Origin: CAZWVA01 sp964636885
GTDB taxonomy: Bacteria > Desulfobacterota_D > UBA1144 > Nemesobacterales > CSP1-2
Assembly (NCBI GenBank): GCA_964636885.1
Contig: CAZWVA010000036.1
Span: forward strand, 1-28,468
DNA length: 28,468 nucleotides
Direction of reading: 5' to 3'
Every line of letters begins with the position of its first letter. Positions within the stretch are counted from its first letter, which is position 1. The notes beneath the pieces were generated by a model. The model did not search any database. It was not told where the DNA came from and saw only the letters and a program-made list of their open reading frames with translations. Shown here one piece after another: positions 1 through 7,829 of the stretch. The position numbers and the translations under genes are program-made.

Positions 1-5
1 CCATG

Positions 6-33
6 GTAGGGGCACGGCATGCCGTGCCCCTAC
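6..33. repeat. Perfect 28-bp palindrome
   Basis: Every base from 6 to 33 pairs with its mirror around the centre between 19 and 20; each arm is 14 nt (GTAGGGGCACGGCA and its complement). It lies beside a decayed gene and is not followed by a T-tract, so it does not look like a simple terminator. Dispersed GC-rich palindromes of this kind are often genome-wide repeats of the REP type; that part is inference, since only one copy is in the window. Confidence 0.75.
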
Positions 34-44
34 TGTTCTGTTCG

Positions 45-285
45 ATGAAGGGTTCCCACCAGCCCGACCGCCGCGCCCTGGACGACGTGATCTTTGACGT
101 GCTTGGGAGCGGGAGACGGTGCGCAACAACGTCACAATCGACTGGATCCTGCGGAAGAACGTCCGCGTGCAACTGGGCGTGCTATAAGGTGCATTCTGCG
201 GAAATACAGCCACCCGCCCGACAAGTAGGGGAAGACCACGCAGACAGTGCTGGAGCAGGCCGAGGTCGTGTCGGCGGAAGAAGAG
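45..285 (+). pseudogene. Decayed C-terminus of a type I restriction HsdR-like subunit, with a methylase-like fragment in front
   Basis: Three short pieces in three reading frames look like coding remnants. Positions 63-107 read PDRRALDDVIFDVLG, a phrase I associate with the C-terminal parts of N6-adenine DNA methylase proteins. Positions 119-184 read VRNNVTIDWILRKNVRVQL and then hit TAA at 185. Positions 193-285 read ILRKYSHPPDK, a TAG at 226, then TQTVLEQAEVVSAEEE. The last two match, in order, the usual C-terminal end of HsdR (TIDW...R..LRKYGYPPDKQ...TVLEQAE). Two frame changes and two in-frame stops mean no product. No hsdM or hsdS is visible. Recognition is from memory of the family, so the methylase part is the weaker call. 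Confidence 0.6.
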
Positions 286-309
286 AGAAGAGGCCCACCG
301 GACACGAGG

Positions 310-385
310 GGTGGGTGACCGGACTTGAACCGGCGACCTCTGGGGCCACAACCCAGTGCTCTAACCAAACTGAGCTACACCCACC
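310..385 (-). tRNA. tRNA-His (GTG)
   Basis: The reverse complement folds as a full cloverleaf with acceptor GTGGGTG paired to CACCCAC, T8-A9, and anticodon loop TTGTGGC, giving anticodon GTG. The base before position 1 is G (385) and the discriminator is C (310), the G-1:C73 pair that identifies histidine tRNA. CCA is not encoded; the next bases read CCT. It is the last gene of the Pro-Arg-His tRNA cluster. Confidence 0.96.
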
Positions 386-396
386 ATTGAAATCCA

Positions 397-470
397 CGCG
401 CCCAGAGGGATTCGAACCCCCGACCCACGGCTTAGAAGGCCGTTGCTCTGTCCAACTGAGCTATGGGCGC
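397..470 (-). tRNA. tRNA-Arg (TCT)
   Basis: The reverse complement has acceptor GCGCCCA paired to TGGGCGC, anticodon stem ACGGC/GCCGT with loop CTTCTAA (anticodon TCT), and a T-arm with GGTTCGAATCC. The discriminator is G (397) and CCA is not encoded. It reads AGA/AGG, codons that are very common in the proteins of this window. It lies 11 bases from tRNA-His and 17 from tRNA-Pro, so the three are almost certainly one transcript. Confidence 0.95.
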
Positions 471-487
471 AGATAATACGTTTGCTA

Positions 488-563
<76 letters not shown>

Positions 564-578
564 ATTCTAAAAAAGAAG

Positions 579-606
579 ATTATACCTACGATTGGGAAAA
601 CGACAA
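579..606 (-). promoter_or_regulatory. Sigma70-type promoter of the tRNA cluster
   Basis: On the minus strand a perfect -10 TATAAT (584-579) lies 16 bases after a good -35 TTGTCG (606-601). The predicted start, near 572, is about 9 bases before the 5' end of tRNA-Pro. It begins just after the stop of the nucleotidyltransferase gene (620), so the tRNAs can be transcribed independently of that operon. Confidence 0.8.
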
Positions 607-619
607 GCTTTTATACCCC

Positions 620-1390
620 TCAATCGGCCAAGATCACGGGCTCACAACCGAGGATCGCATTTGCCTCCTCGTAGGATTCAATAGTACCTATATCCATTGC
701 CCTCCCCCTCACCCTGATCGCATAAACGGGCTCCTTTGTGACGAGATAGGAGATGAAATACCCAGGGGCATCCCGTGCGTCGGGGCTGGCCAGGTACTCA
801 TGCACACGGGAAAGGGCAGACGGTTTCAGAAAATAGGCGGCAGGGCACGCCCAAGATGAAGGTGGCTCTACGGGTTTTTCATGGAATTCAACGACCCTGT
901 CATCCATTCCGAGTTTGAGAACCCCCGTTCTACGTAGCCTATTTGGATTCGTTTCTGGTACCGCTATAAGGTAATTCTTATCGCCCTCAAGGAACCTCTC
1001 CCAGATGGGTTTTAGCGAAAAGCGAAATATATTATCCCCAGCGGCGACAAGCGCCCCCCTATCGCCTCCAACGGAGCGGAGGACAAAGGCCAGATCGGCC
1101 ACGGCACCCAGACGGTTATCGTTATCGGTAGCGCCGTCATTATGGAGATGTAGAGGGATACCTCTTCTTTCGGCCTCACCCTTCCACCTATCCCTCCACT
1201 CGGCGAAACGGTAAAAGAAACGGGCGTTTGTCACAACGTGGATGGATTCGATCTCCGGAAACCCTATAATCTGCTCCATCAGGTAATCGAGTACCTCCCG
1301 CCCGGCAACCCGGAGGAGGGGCTTGGGGAGGTCCTTCGTGAGTGGATACATGCGCGTAGCAAACCCGGCGCAGAGGAGAACGACTATCAT
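620..1390 (-). CDS. Sugar-1-phosphate nucleotidyltransferase
   Basis: This 256-residue protein is a cytoplasmic NTP transferase that would join a sugar-1-phosphate to a nucleoside triphosphate. The N-terminus has the family signature LLCAGFATRMYPLTKDLPKP (about residues 5-24), a GxxTRxxPLT loop plus a K-P substrate motif, and GDN follows near residue 118 as the metal-binding segment. There is no C-terminal left-handed helix domain, so it is the short form. Its ATG overlaps the stop of the upstream sugar kinase as ATGA (1387-1390), which predicts translational coupling. The kinase resembles galacturonokinase, so the sugar may be galacturonate-1-phosphate (inference). Glucose- or mannose-1-phosphate are alternatives that motifs alone cannot exclude. 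Confidence 0.88.
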   Translation of the reverse strand: MIVVLLCAGFATRMYPLTKDLPKPLLRVAGREVLDYLMEQIIGFPEIESIHVVTNARFFYRFAEWRDRWKGEAERRGIPLHLHNDGATDNDNRLGAVADLAFVLRSVGGDRGALVAAGDNIFRFSLKPIWERFLEGDKNYLIAVPETNPNRLRRTGVLKLGMDDRVVEFHEKPVEPPSSWACPAAYFLKPSALSRVHEYLASPDARDAPGYFISYLVTKEPVYAIRVRGRAMDIGTIESYEEANAILGCEPVILAD

Positions 1391-2586
1391 ATGAAGCGCA
1401 CCCCGTCTTCAGAGTCTGCAAGGTAGACAGCGGCCCGCCCCTTTAGCTCCGGATAACGATCTAAATAGGCCTCGTATATACGCGATGCGGCATCCTCTGC
1501 GATATCATGCCTCACAAGCCCAATGACACACCCTCCGTACCCGCCCCCGCTAAACCGACTCCCATATACCCCGTGTGTGCTACTCACGATCTCCTGAAGG
1601 GATTTAAGCTCGGGGCTTCCGCTCTCGTAGTTTTCGAACGAACTCAGGCAAGACTCTTTCATCAGTCGCCCGAAGGCCTCCCAATCACCCTCTTGCCATG
1701 CCCTCACACCGTCTCTCACGCGCCTTACCTCGGAATAGAAGTGGGAGGTCCTCCGCCTTAGGGTCTCGGGAAGCTTTTTAGATTTCATACGAAACACCTC
1801 CTCCGGAATCTCAGAGAGGACCTTTGCCGACATCACACCCCCCATCAAACCGAGGAGGATAACGGCCCTTCTGCATTCCTCTACCCGCGTGTTAAAACCG
1901 GAGGAGGCGAGTTCGCGTGAAAAACCGGAATAGGCCACAATAATGCGAAACCCCTCACTTCCCTCCGGTTTAGATAGGGGCTCGACATCACCCGTAATCG
2001 TATCTATATGGAGTAGATGTTCCCTCTTTCCGTGGAGTATGGTCGCCTGGTCTAGAATGCCGTTTTTAAGCTTCAAATAATCGTTTTCGAGCCTTCTATC
2101 GAGCTCTATGTAGTCAGACGGGGTGAGTTTGAGCCCGTTTACCATTGCAAGCGCATGGAGGTATGCAAGGCCTATGGAAGCCGATGAGCTTAAACCGCTT
2201 GCGGGCAATGTCCCGATTAGTGCACCTATAAAACCGTAGCGAATCGGCATCTCATCACCTATGACCTTAGCCGCTCCCATTGCATACCTTCCCCAGTCGT
2301 TTCTCGCAGGTGTTCTAATCCTTCCTAGGTTAAACTCAACCACCCCCGGATAATTCACGCTGTATAGACGGACCCTCCTCTCCTCATTTGGGATAAAGGC
2401 CAAAATGGTATATGCGTTAATGGTCATTCCCAGCACAGGCCCGCCCTGGTGGTCGATATGAGCACCGATTGGACATATGCGATAAGGGGAGACAACCAGT
2501 TTAAGATCCTCCTCGGCAAACCTCTCCCGTTTCTTAAGATGCGCTAGAAGCCTCTCTTTCTGTCTTAAAAGTGATGGAAATTCCAT
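1387..2586 (-). CDS. GHMP-family sugar kinase, galacturonokinase-like
   Basis: This 399-residue kinase would phosphorylate a free sugar at C1 using ATP. The substrate segment SPYRICPIGAHIDHQGG (residues 33-49) replaces the GRTNEHTDYN-type motif of ordinary galactokinases. It is nearly the motif I recall from plant galacturonokinase (Arabidopsis At3g10700). Further matches to that protein are the GHMP phosphate loop GLSSSASIGLA (131-141), NGILDQ with the likely catalytic Asp179, the stretch around SSFENYE, and a C-terminal GVYGSRFSGGGYGG. It begins 4 bases after the upstream ABC gene and overlaps the downstream nucleotidyltransferase. Kinase plus nucleotidyltransferase is the layout of a nucleotide-sugar salvage pathway. 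Galacturonate specificity is inferred from motif similarity; galactose or another sugar acid remains possible. Confidence 0.85.
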   Translation of the reverse strand: MEFPSLLRQKERLLAHLKKRERFAEEDLKLVVSPYRICPIGAHIDHQGGPVLGMTINAYTILAFIPNEERRVRLYSVNYPGVVEFNLGRIRTPARNDWGRYAMGAAKVIGDEMPIRYGFIGALIGTLPASGLSSSASIGLAYLHALAMVNGLKLTPSDYIELDRRLENDYLKLKNGILDQATILHGKREHLLHIDTITGDVEPLSKPEGSEGFRIIVAYSGFSRELASSGFNTRVEECRRAVILLGLMGGVMSAKVLSEIPEEVFRMKSKKLPETLRRRTSHFYSEVRRVRDGVRAWQEGDWEAFGRLMKESCLSSFENYESGSPELKSLQEIVSSTHGVYGSRFSGGGYGGCVIGLVRHDIAEDAASRIYEAYLDRYPELKGRAAVYLADSEDGVRFI

Positions 2587-2590
2587 TAAG

Positions 2591-4717
2591 CTACTCGCCT
2601 AGAGAGGAAAAACGGTGAATCTCATTCTGGAGTTTGTAGAGATTGTAGTAGATTCCCCCTCTCTCAAGAAGCTCCGCATGGATTCCCTGCTCGAAGATCT
2701 CGCCCTTATGAATGACTATGATCCTATCCGCATCCCTTACGTTTGAGAGCCTGTGGGCGATAATGAGAGTCGTCCTCCTCTTAGAACCCCTCTTTACCGC
2801 CTCCTGTATCTTTAGTTCCGTCTCCGCGTCTATATGGGACGTGGCCTCGTCCAGTATCAATACCCTCGCATCCCTTGAGAATGCCCTTCCAAGGGATACC
2901 AACTGCTTTTCACCCGAAGATACGGAACCACCGCTTGACGCCATGAGTCCATGAATGCCGATAGAACCCCAGAGCCCTTCTAAGGCGCCTTTGGCTTCTC
3001 CGTTTCCCTCTTCTACTCCCGGATCGGTCGGAGACCGCAAATTACCGTCAGAGATGGTATTGCCAAAGAGAAAGAGATCTTGAAACACCGCAGATATATT
3101 CGCCCTCAGAAACTCTGTGCTCCACTCCCTTATATCGACCCCGTCAAAGAGGATCTTTCCTCTCTGTATCTCGTAGAACTTGAGAATCAGGTTGACTATG
3201 GTGGTTTTTCCCGAACCGGTAAGCCCCACCAGAGCCACGGTTTCGCCAGGCCTAACCGTAAAGGAAACATCCTTTAGAATCCAGTCCTCCCCATTATATG
3301 AGAACCACACGTTCCTGAATTCCAGCTCTCCCGAAACGCTTTCCGCTCTTTTACCCTCCTTCTCCTCGGGATCCAGTTTCATCAGATCGTAGAGATTCTC
3401 GGATGCCGCCGAAGCGGACTGAAAGACGTTATACCTTTCGGCAAGCTCCACTATAGGACCAAAGAGCATCTTTATGTATGAGAGGTATGCAAGGAGGGCT
3501 CCCAGTGAGAGTTCCAGCCTGAGGACGCTTAACCCTCCATACCAAAGTATGAGAGCCACGGCAAAGACGCTTATAAACTCGATTATCGGTCTAAAAGTGG
3601 CAAAGGCAAAGAGCTGATCCATGTTTGCGTTGTAGTTTTCACGGTTTACCACTTTAAACCTCTCAAGGTTTTGCTTCTCCCTCATGTACAGCTTTATAAG
3701 TACTATCCCCCTTATACTCTCCTGCACGAAGGAGTTTAGTTTGGCAATCGTTTTCCTGACGTTTCTGTATACGGTCTTAAGCCTCATCCTGAAAAGCGCA
3801 GCCACGACACCGAGGATCACGGTGAGGACGAGTATAAAGAGGGTAAGGACCCTATTCATATAGAACATCACGATAAGGACACCAAAGATCACGATGACAT
3901 CCTTAAAGAACTGAACGAGCACTGAGGTGTATACCTCGTTTATCGCATTCACGTCATTCGTGACACGTGTCGTAAGCCTTCCTACGGGGTTCTTATCAAA
4001 GAATGCCTGTGGAAGGGTTAGGATGTGTGAGAAAACACTGGTCCTGATCTCGTGCATAATCCTCTGCCCCGAGTAGTTAAGGAAATACGTGTAGAGGGAG
4101 CTAAAGATAAAAACCAGAAAAAGGGAGAGGAAAAGAAGAAGGGCGAGTCTATTTACCTGCCTTATGTCCTGACTCCTTAAGACGCTTAGTTCCCTATTAT
4201 CCAGCTTCTTAAGGGATGAGTAGTCCGCAAAGTACATCTCTCCTACGGAGTGAAATACTTCCCTATGGTTCTTAAGTATCTCCCGAACCCCCTCAAGCTC
4301 CTCCTCTTTAATTCCCTTTAGATTAATAACCAGATACCTATCCCGAGAAACGTATCCGAGTTTTTCTAGGTTCGTCTTATCCTCTCTATCGACACTTGAA
4401 AGATCGATCAGATAGGTCCCCTCGCCCAATGTAACGAGAGATGACGGGTACTTTTCCCTCAGCCGGTTCTCAAGCCCCTTATCTTTACCCATGCCGGAGA
4501 ATCTCGCCTTCCTCCAAGAGGGGGAGATATACCTGTCCACAGCGGTCTTTGTTATATAGGGAACCAAAAGCTCAAGCCCGGCCGTAAGGATCATAAAGAG
4601 GAGGGATAGAACCATGAACCTCCTGTATGGGAGGGCAAAGCCAAAGAGCCACCTTACGATCCTTAAATCGTAGGTCCTCTTGCTCCTCTTTTCCTCCTCG
4701 CTTTCTATTAGACCCAA
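2591..4717 (-). CDS. ABC exporter half-transporter with extracytoplasmic insert (BmrD-like, catalytic subunit)
   Basis: At 708 residues this is an inner-membrane exporter subunit with an N-terminal six-helix domain and a C-terminal ATPase. About 125 residues (roughly 65-188) lie between helices 1 and 2, an extra extracytoplasmic domain like the one in BmrD/YheH. The ATPase is canonical: Walker A GLTGSGKT (498-505), Q546, Walker B ILDE with catalytic Glu624, and switch His655. Its own signature is the variant VSSGE (599-603). It would pair with the 575-residue subunit encoded 36 bases upstream. The start is TTG at 4717, chosen because GGAGGA sits 6 bases before it and an in-frame stop lies just upstream. 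The substrate is unknown; the downstream sugar-kinase genes hint at a glycoconjugate. Confidence 0.9.
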   Translation of the reverse strand: MGLIESEEEKRSKRTYDLRIVRWLFGFALPYRRFMVLSLLFMILTAGLELLVPYITKTAVDRYISPSWRKARFSGMGKDKGLENRLREKYPSSLVTLGEGTYLIDLSSVDREDKTNLEKLGYVSRDRYLVINLKGIKEEELEGVREILKNHREVFHSVGEMYFADYSSLKKLDNRELSVLRSQDIRQVNRLALLLFLSLFLVFIFSSLYTYFLNYSGQRIMHEIRTSVFSHILTLPQAFFDKNPVGRLTTRVTNDVNAINEVYTSVLVQFFKDVIVIFGVLIVMFYMNRVLTLFILVLTVILGVVAALFRMRLKTVYRNVRKTIAKLNSFVQESIRGIVLIKLYMREKQNLERFKVVNRENYNANMDQLFAFATFRPIIEFISVFAVALILWYGGLSVLRLELSLGALLAYLSYIKMLFGPIVELAERYNVFQSASAASENLYDLMKLDPEEKEGKRAESVSGELEFRNVWFSYNGEDWILKDVSFTVRPGETVALVGLTGSGKTTIVNLILKFYEIQRGKILFDGVDIREWSTEFLRANISAVFQDLFLFGNTISDGNLRSPTDPGVEEGNGEAKGALEGLWGSIGIHGLMASSGGSVSSGEKQLVSLGRAFSRDARVLILDEATSHIDAETELKIQEAVKRGSKRRTTLIIAHRLSNVRDADRIIVIHKGEIFEQGIHAELLERGGIYYNLYKLQNEIHRFSSLGE

Positions 4718-4753
4718 GGCGATTCCTCCACTGCCATTAGACTGAGATCACAC

Positions 4754-6481
4754 TTAACCATTAAAGGTCTGCACCCTATAGAGCCTCGCGTATATGCCGT
4801 CCCTGGCCATGAGCTCATCGTGCGTTCCAATCTCAACCACCCTGCCCCTTTCAAAGACGGCGATCCTGTCAAAACCGCTTATAGAGGGAACCCTGCTCGA
4901 TACGACAACAAGGGTTTTTCCCTCCATAATCCTCCTCAGATTCCAAAGCACGATACTCTCCGTCCTTAGATCGAGTGAGGAAAGTACGTCATCCAGTATA
5001 AGCACACTCGGCCTAAGGAGGATCGCCCTTGCGAGAGCGATTCTCTGCCTCTGCCCGCCCGAGAGGCTAAGCCCCCTTTCTCCAACGACCGTATCGAATC
5101 CCGCAGGGAACCCCATTATCTCATCGTAGATCCCTGCGAGTTTAGCCGCTTCTATAATCCGCTCTTCGGAGGGTTCCGGATTCATAAAGGATATGTTGTC
5201 CCTTATCGTTCCGCTAAAGACGGTGGTCTCCTGAGGCACGAAAACGATCCCCCTCCTCAAGCTCTCTCTCCTTATCCTTTTAATATCGACCCCATCCACA
5301 AATATCCGACCGTCCGGTACATCCAGGATCCTTATAAGGAGGTGTAAGAGCGTGGTCTTTCCGGAAGCGGTTCTCCCCGTAATCCCGAATGCGGTCCCCT
5401 TGGGTATGGATAAGGTAACGCCCCTTAATGCCCTTTTCCCGTTATAGGAGAAGCTAAGCTCCTTAAACTCGATCCTCCCCTCCACGCTCATTTCAACCAA
5501 GGAATGGGGGTCATCGTCTTCCATCTTGGGTTGTGTGAGGAGTATCTCGTTTATCCGGTTTATGGAGGCGTTGCCCCGCTTTATGACGTCGACCGCCCAA
5601 CCCATTGCCATCATCGGCCATCCAAGCATCGTCAGATAAGCCAAGATGGCGGCAAAGTCGCCGAGTGTGATCTCAAGGGTTATTGTACTCCTTCCCCCTA
5701 TCAATAGGAATAGGGATAAGGCAACGCCCCCGATGAATGTGATAAGAGGCTGATAAACACCCCATATCCTTATGAGATGGAGGTTCTTGTTTAAATAATC
5801 GGTGCTCGAAGACTCGAAGTCCCTTGATTCCTCCCTTTCCCTTACAAACGCCTTTACCACCTTTATGCCGGAGATGGATTCCCTGGCCCTCTCTGTAAGC
5901 TCTGAGAAGGAGGCCTGGACTATCTCAAACCTCTTTTCTATCATCCGACCAAACCTGTATATCACAAAGGCGAGCACAGGAAAAGGTATAAAGGCGTAGA
6001 GCGTCAACTTCGGTGAAACATAGAGCATGGCGACAAGGATAAAAACGAGAAGGAGTATCCCGTCATAGGCTATTATTACACCCAGTCCGCATGCCATCCT
6101 TATGGTCTCTATATCGTTTACCGTGTGAGCCATGAGGTCCCCGGTCTTCACCCTGGAGAAGAAATCAAAAGGGAGCCCCTGAATGTGGGAAAAGAACTCG
6201 TTCCTTAGGGACTGCTCTATCTTCCTTGCGGCTCCCATGAGGAAGTACCTCCAGAAGAACCGACAGACTGACATGATGACCCCGAGGCCAACCAGATAAA
6301 CGGCGTACCTGGTAATGCCCCAAATGCCCACCCCTTTGAGTATCAGTGCATCAACCACCCTCTCTATGATGAGAGGAACGGAGAGCTGACAGAGATCCAC
6401 GATTGAGAGCGCAACCAGTCCCGCAATTACCGAGGACCTGTAACACAGAAGGAGGGAGATAAGCGTCTTCTTTTTATTCAA
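4754..6481 (-). CDS. ABC exporter half-transporter with degenerate ATP site (BmrC-like)
   Basis: This 575-residue subunit has six membrane helices (about residues 12-300) and an ATPase from about 335. Walker A is GRTASGKTT (369-377), the Q-loop is Q417, and the signature LSGGQ (473-477) is canonical. Walker B ends in LILDD, placing Asp498 where the catalytic Glu should be, and the switch His is Ser529 (VVSSR). With its partner it should form one consensus and one degenerate nucleotide site, as in BmrCD and TM287/288. It is the first gene of the minus-strand operon 6481-620. The start is TTG with no strong Shine-Dalgarno, so the exact N-terminus is uncertain. Confidence 0.9.
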   Translation of the reverse strand: MNKKKTLISLLLCYRSSVIAGLVALSIVDLCQLSVPLIIERVVDALILKGVGIWGITRYAVYLVGLGVIMSVCRFFWRYFLMGAARKIEQSLRNEFFSHIQGLPFDFFSRVKTGDLMAHTVNDIETIRMACGLGVIIAYDGILLLVFILVAMLYVSPKLTLYAFIPFPVLAFVIYRFGRMIEKRFEIVQASFSELTERARESISGIKVVKAFVREREESRDFESSSTDYLNKNLHLIRIWGVYQPLITFIGGVALSLFLLIGGRSTITLEITLGDFAAILAYLTMLGWPMMAMGWAVDVIKRGNASINRINEILLTQPKMEDDDPHSLVEMSVEGRIEFKELSFSYNGKRALRGVTLSIPKGTAFGITGRTASGKTTLLHLLIRILDVPDGRIFVDGVDIKRIRRESLRRGIVFVPQETTVFSGTIRDNISFMNPEPSEERIIEAAKLAGIYDEIMGFPAGFDTVVGERGLSLSGGQRQRIALARAILLRPSVLILDDVLSSLDLRTESIVLWNLRRIMEGKTLVVVSSRVPSISGFDRIAVFERGRVVEIGTHDELMARDGIYARLYRVQTFNG

Positions 6482-6641
6482 GACCGGAACCCAACAGATT
6501 AAAAACCGAAATAAGACGATGATACGCTTAATAAAATATACCTGAAGCGTGGCTATCGGGGATGCCGATGGGGAACCCCGTCCACATACCGTTTAGATTT
6601 TACGGAAGAATCAGGATAGAGTAATATAAAAGGCAGGGGTC

Positions 6642-7493
6642 ATGCAACAGAAGGACTATTATAAGATACTCGGTATAGAGAGAAACGCTACACAGAAGCA
6701 GATAAAAGAGGCCTACCGTAAACTGGCCTTCGAGTACCACCCCGACAGAAACAATAACAGCAAATTCGCCTCTGAGAGGATGAAGGAGATTAACGAGGCG
6801 TATTCGGTGCTGAGCGATCCGTATAAGAGAAAGCAGTACGATGCCCTATACACACAGTTCGGATCCTCCGGGTACGAGAGATTCAGACAGAAGTACACGG
6901 ACGAGGATATATTCAGGGGCTCGGATATAAACCGTATCTTCGACGACCTGGCCAAGGCATTTGGATTTAGAAGCGCTAAAGAGATATTCAGCGACCTCTA
7001 CGGATCAAAGTATCAGACCTTTGAGTTTCGGGGCCCTGGTTTCTCCGCCCGCGGCTATGTCATCTTCGATTCCGGCAAGGAGAGACCGAGGATATGGAAG
7101 AGCCCGGAGGAATCGAGACGCTCAGAGAAGGCGTCCCATTTTTCCCCTCTTCTCTCCGGTATATTCGGAAAGATAGCCGGGTACGCCCTGAAGAAACTCA
7201 CCGGGATAGAGATCCCTGAAAAGGGCAGGGATTTAAAAGACTCAATCCTTATATCACCACACCTGGCAGAGAGGGGTGGAGAGATAAGGTATCTCTATAG
7301 AGATGGAACCAGACAAAAGGAGTTGGCGGTCAAGATACCGCCGGGTATCAAAGACGGCCAACAACTCAGGTTAAAGGGACTTGGGACTCCGGGGAAGAAG
7401 GGAGGAGAACCGGGCGACCTCTATCTGAGGATTAGAGTCGGCAACCCATCAAGCTCAAAGGTAAGAGACTTTCTTAGGACCCTCGGATTCTAG
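6642..7493 (+). CDS. DnaJ/CbpA-like co-chaperone, short form
   Basis: This 283-residue Hsp40 protein would stimulate the ATPase of DnaK. The J domain spans about residues 5-67 with the HPD motif at 33-35. A glycine-poor, phenylalanine-containing linker follows (about 70-195). The C-terminus has one DnaJ C-terminal-type beta domain, with DLKDSILIS...GGEIRYLY and the hallmark VKIPPGIKDGQQLRLKG followed by PGDLYLRI. There is no cysteine zinc finger, and only one such domain instead of the usual two, so it is shorter than CbpA. It is transcribed divergently from the ABC operon across about 160 bases. No dnaK or grpE is in the window, which suggests an accessory J protein. Confidence 0.88.
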   Translation: MQQKDYYKILGIERNATQKQIKEAYRKLAFEYHPDRNNNSKFASERMKEINEAYSVLSDPYKRKQYDALYTQFGSSGYERFRQKYTDEDIFRGSDINRIFDDLAKAFGFRSAKEIFSDLYGSKYQTFEFRGPGFSARGYVIFDSGKERPRIWKSPEESRRSEKASHFSPLLSGIFGKIAGYALKKLTGIEIPEKGRDLKDSILISPHLAERGGEIRYLYRDGTRQKELAVKIPPGIKDGQQLRLKGLGTPGKKGGEPGDLYLRIRVGNPSSSKVRDFLRTLGF

Positions 7494-7644
7494 AGGACGT
7501 TTAAGAAACAGGAAAAGCCGTGACATTAGTGATCCTCGGTGGATGCCCGATTGAACGTATGGAAGAGCGAAATCCCCATTTCCCATAACTCGAAAAAACC
7601 AGGAAGACGCTTGGAAAGACCAAAAGGTTGATTGTGAATTATAA

Positions 7645-7757
7645 TCGACTAATATTATATTAGGTTACTGGATCGCAGAATTCCACGATATCCGGGAGTT
7701 CGGGTCTACCCATGGTGTTATCTTTGAAATCGGTCGTAAGAAGGAACCGGTGTAACG
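7645..7757 (+). pseudogene. Orphan C-terminal coding-like fragment, unidentified
   Basis: After a stop at 7642-7644 this frame reads through WIAEFHDIREFGSTHGVI, then FEIGRKKEPV and a TAA at 7755. The mix of charged, aromatic and glycine residues looks like a protein C-terminus rather than random translation, yet there is no ATG, GTG or TTG start and no ribosome-binding site. It could be the tail of a gene whose front was lost. I do not recognise the family, and chance remains possible. Confidence 0.25.
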
Positions 7758-7776
7758 GATTTACCGGTTAACCGGT
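7746..7776. promoter_or_regulatory. ACCGGT cluster with a 14-bp palindrome, possible operator
   Basis: The hexamer ACCGGT occurs three times, at 7746-7751, 7763-7768 and 7771-7776. The last two form the perfect palindrome ACCGGTTAACCGGT. The cluster is about 55 bases upstream of the PagL-like gene's likely start. Half-sites spaced like this suit a dimeric repressor or activator; no regulator gene is next to it, so the role is inference. Confidence 0.35.
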
Positions 7777-7829
7777 TGATGGATCGGAAGCTACTGCTCT
7801 TCAACCCATGTACTTAAGGAGAACGGGTC

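Larger units (their letters stand above)
7494..7829 (+). other. Non-coding stretch between the DnaJ-like and PagL-like genes
   Basis: These 336 bases contain no complete gene I can support. They hold an A/T-rich patch around 7630-7662 that could carry a promoter, a short open reading stretch 7645-7757 whose translation looks coding-like but has no start, and a cluster of ACCGGT hexamers at 7746-7776 close to the next gene. A good ribosome-binding site (AAGGAG, 7816-7821) ends the region. Confidence 0.6.

Noticed and set aside
3..476. Long open frame on the plus strand at the left edge
   Set aside because: It runs through the palindrome, the broken HsdR remnant and antisense of two tRNA genes, so it is not a real gene.
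2591..6481. ABC pair as the type I secretion ATPase for the RTX proteins
   Set aside because: Both are half-transporters of the BmrCD type, there is no membrane fusion protein gene, and the RTX protein has a Sec signal 20 kb away.
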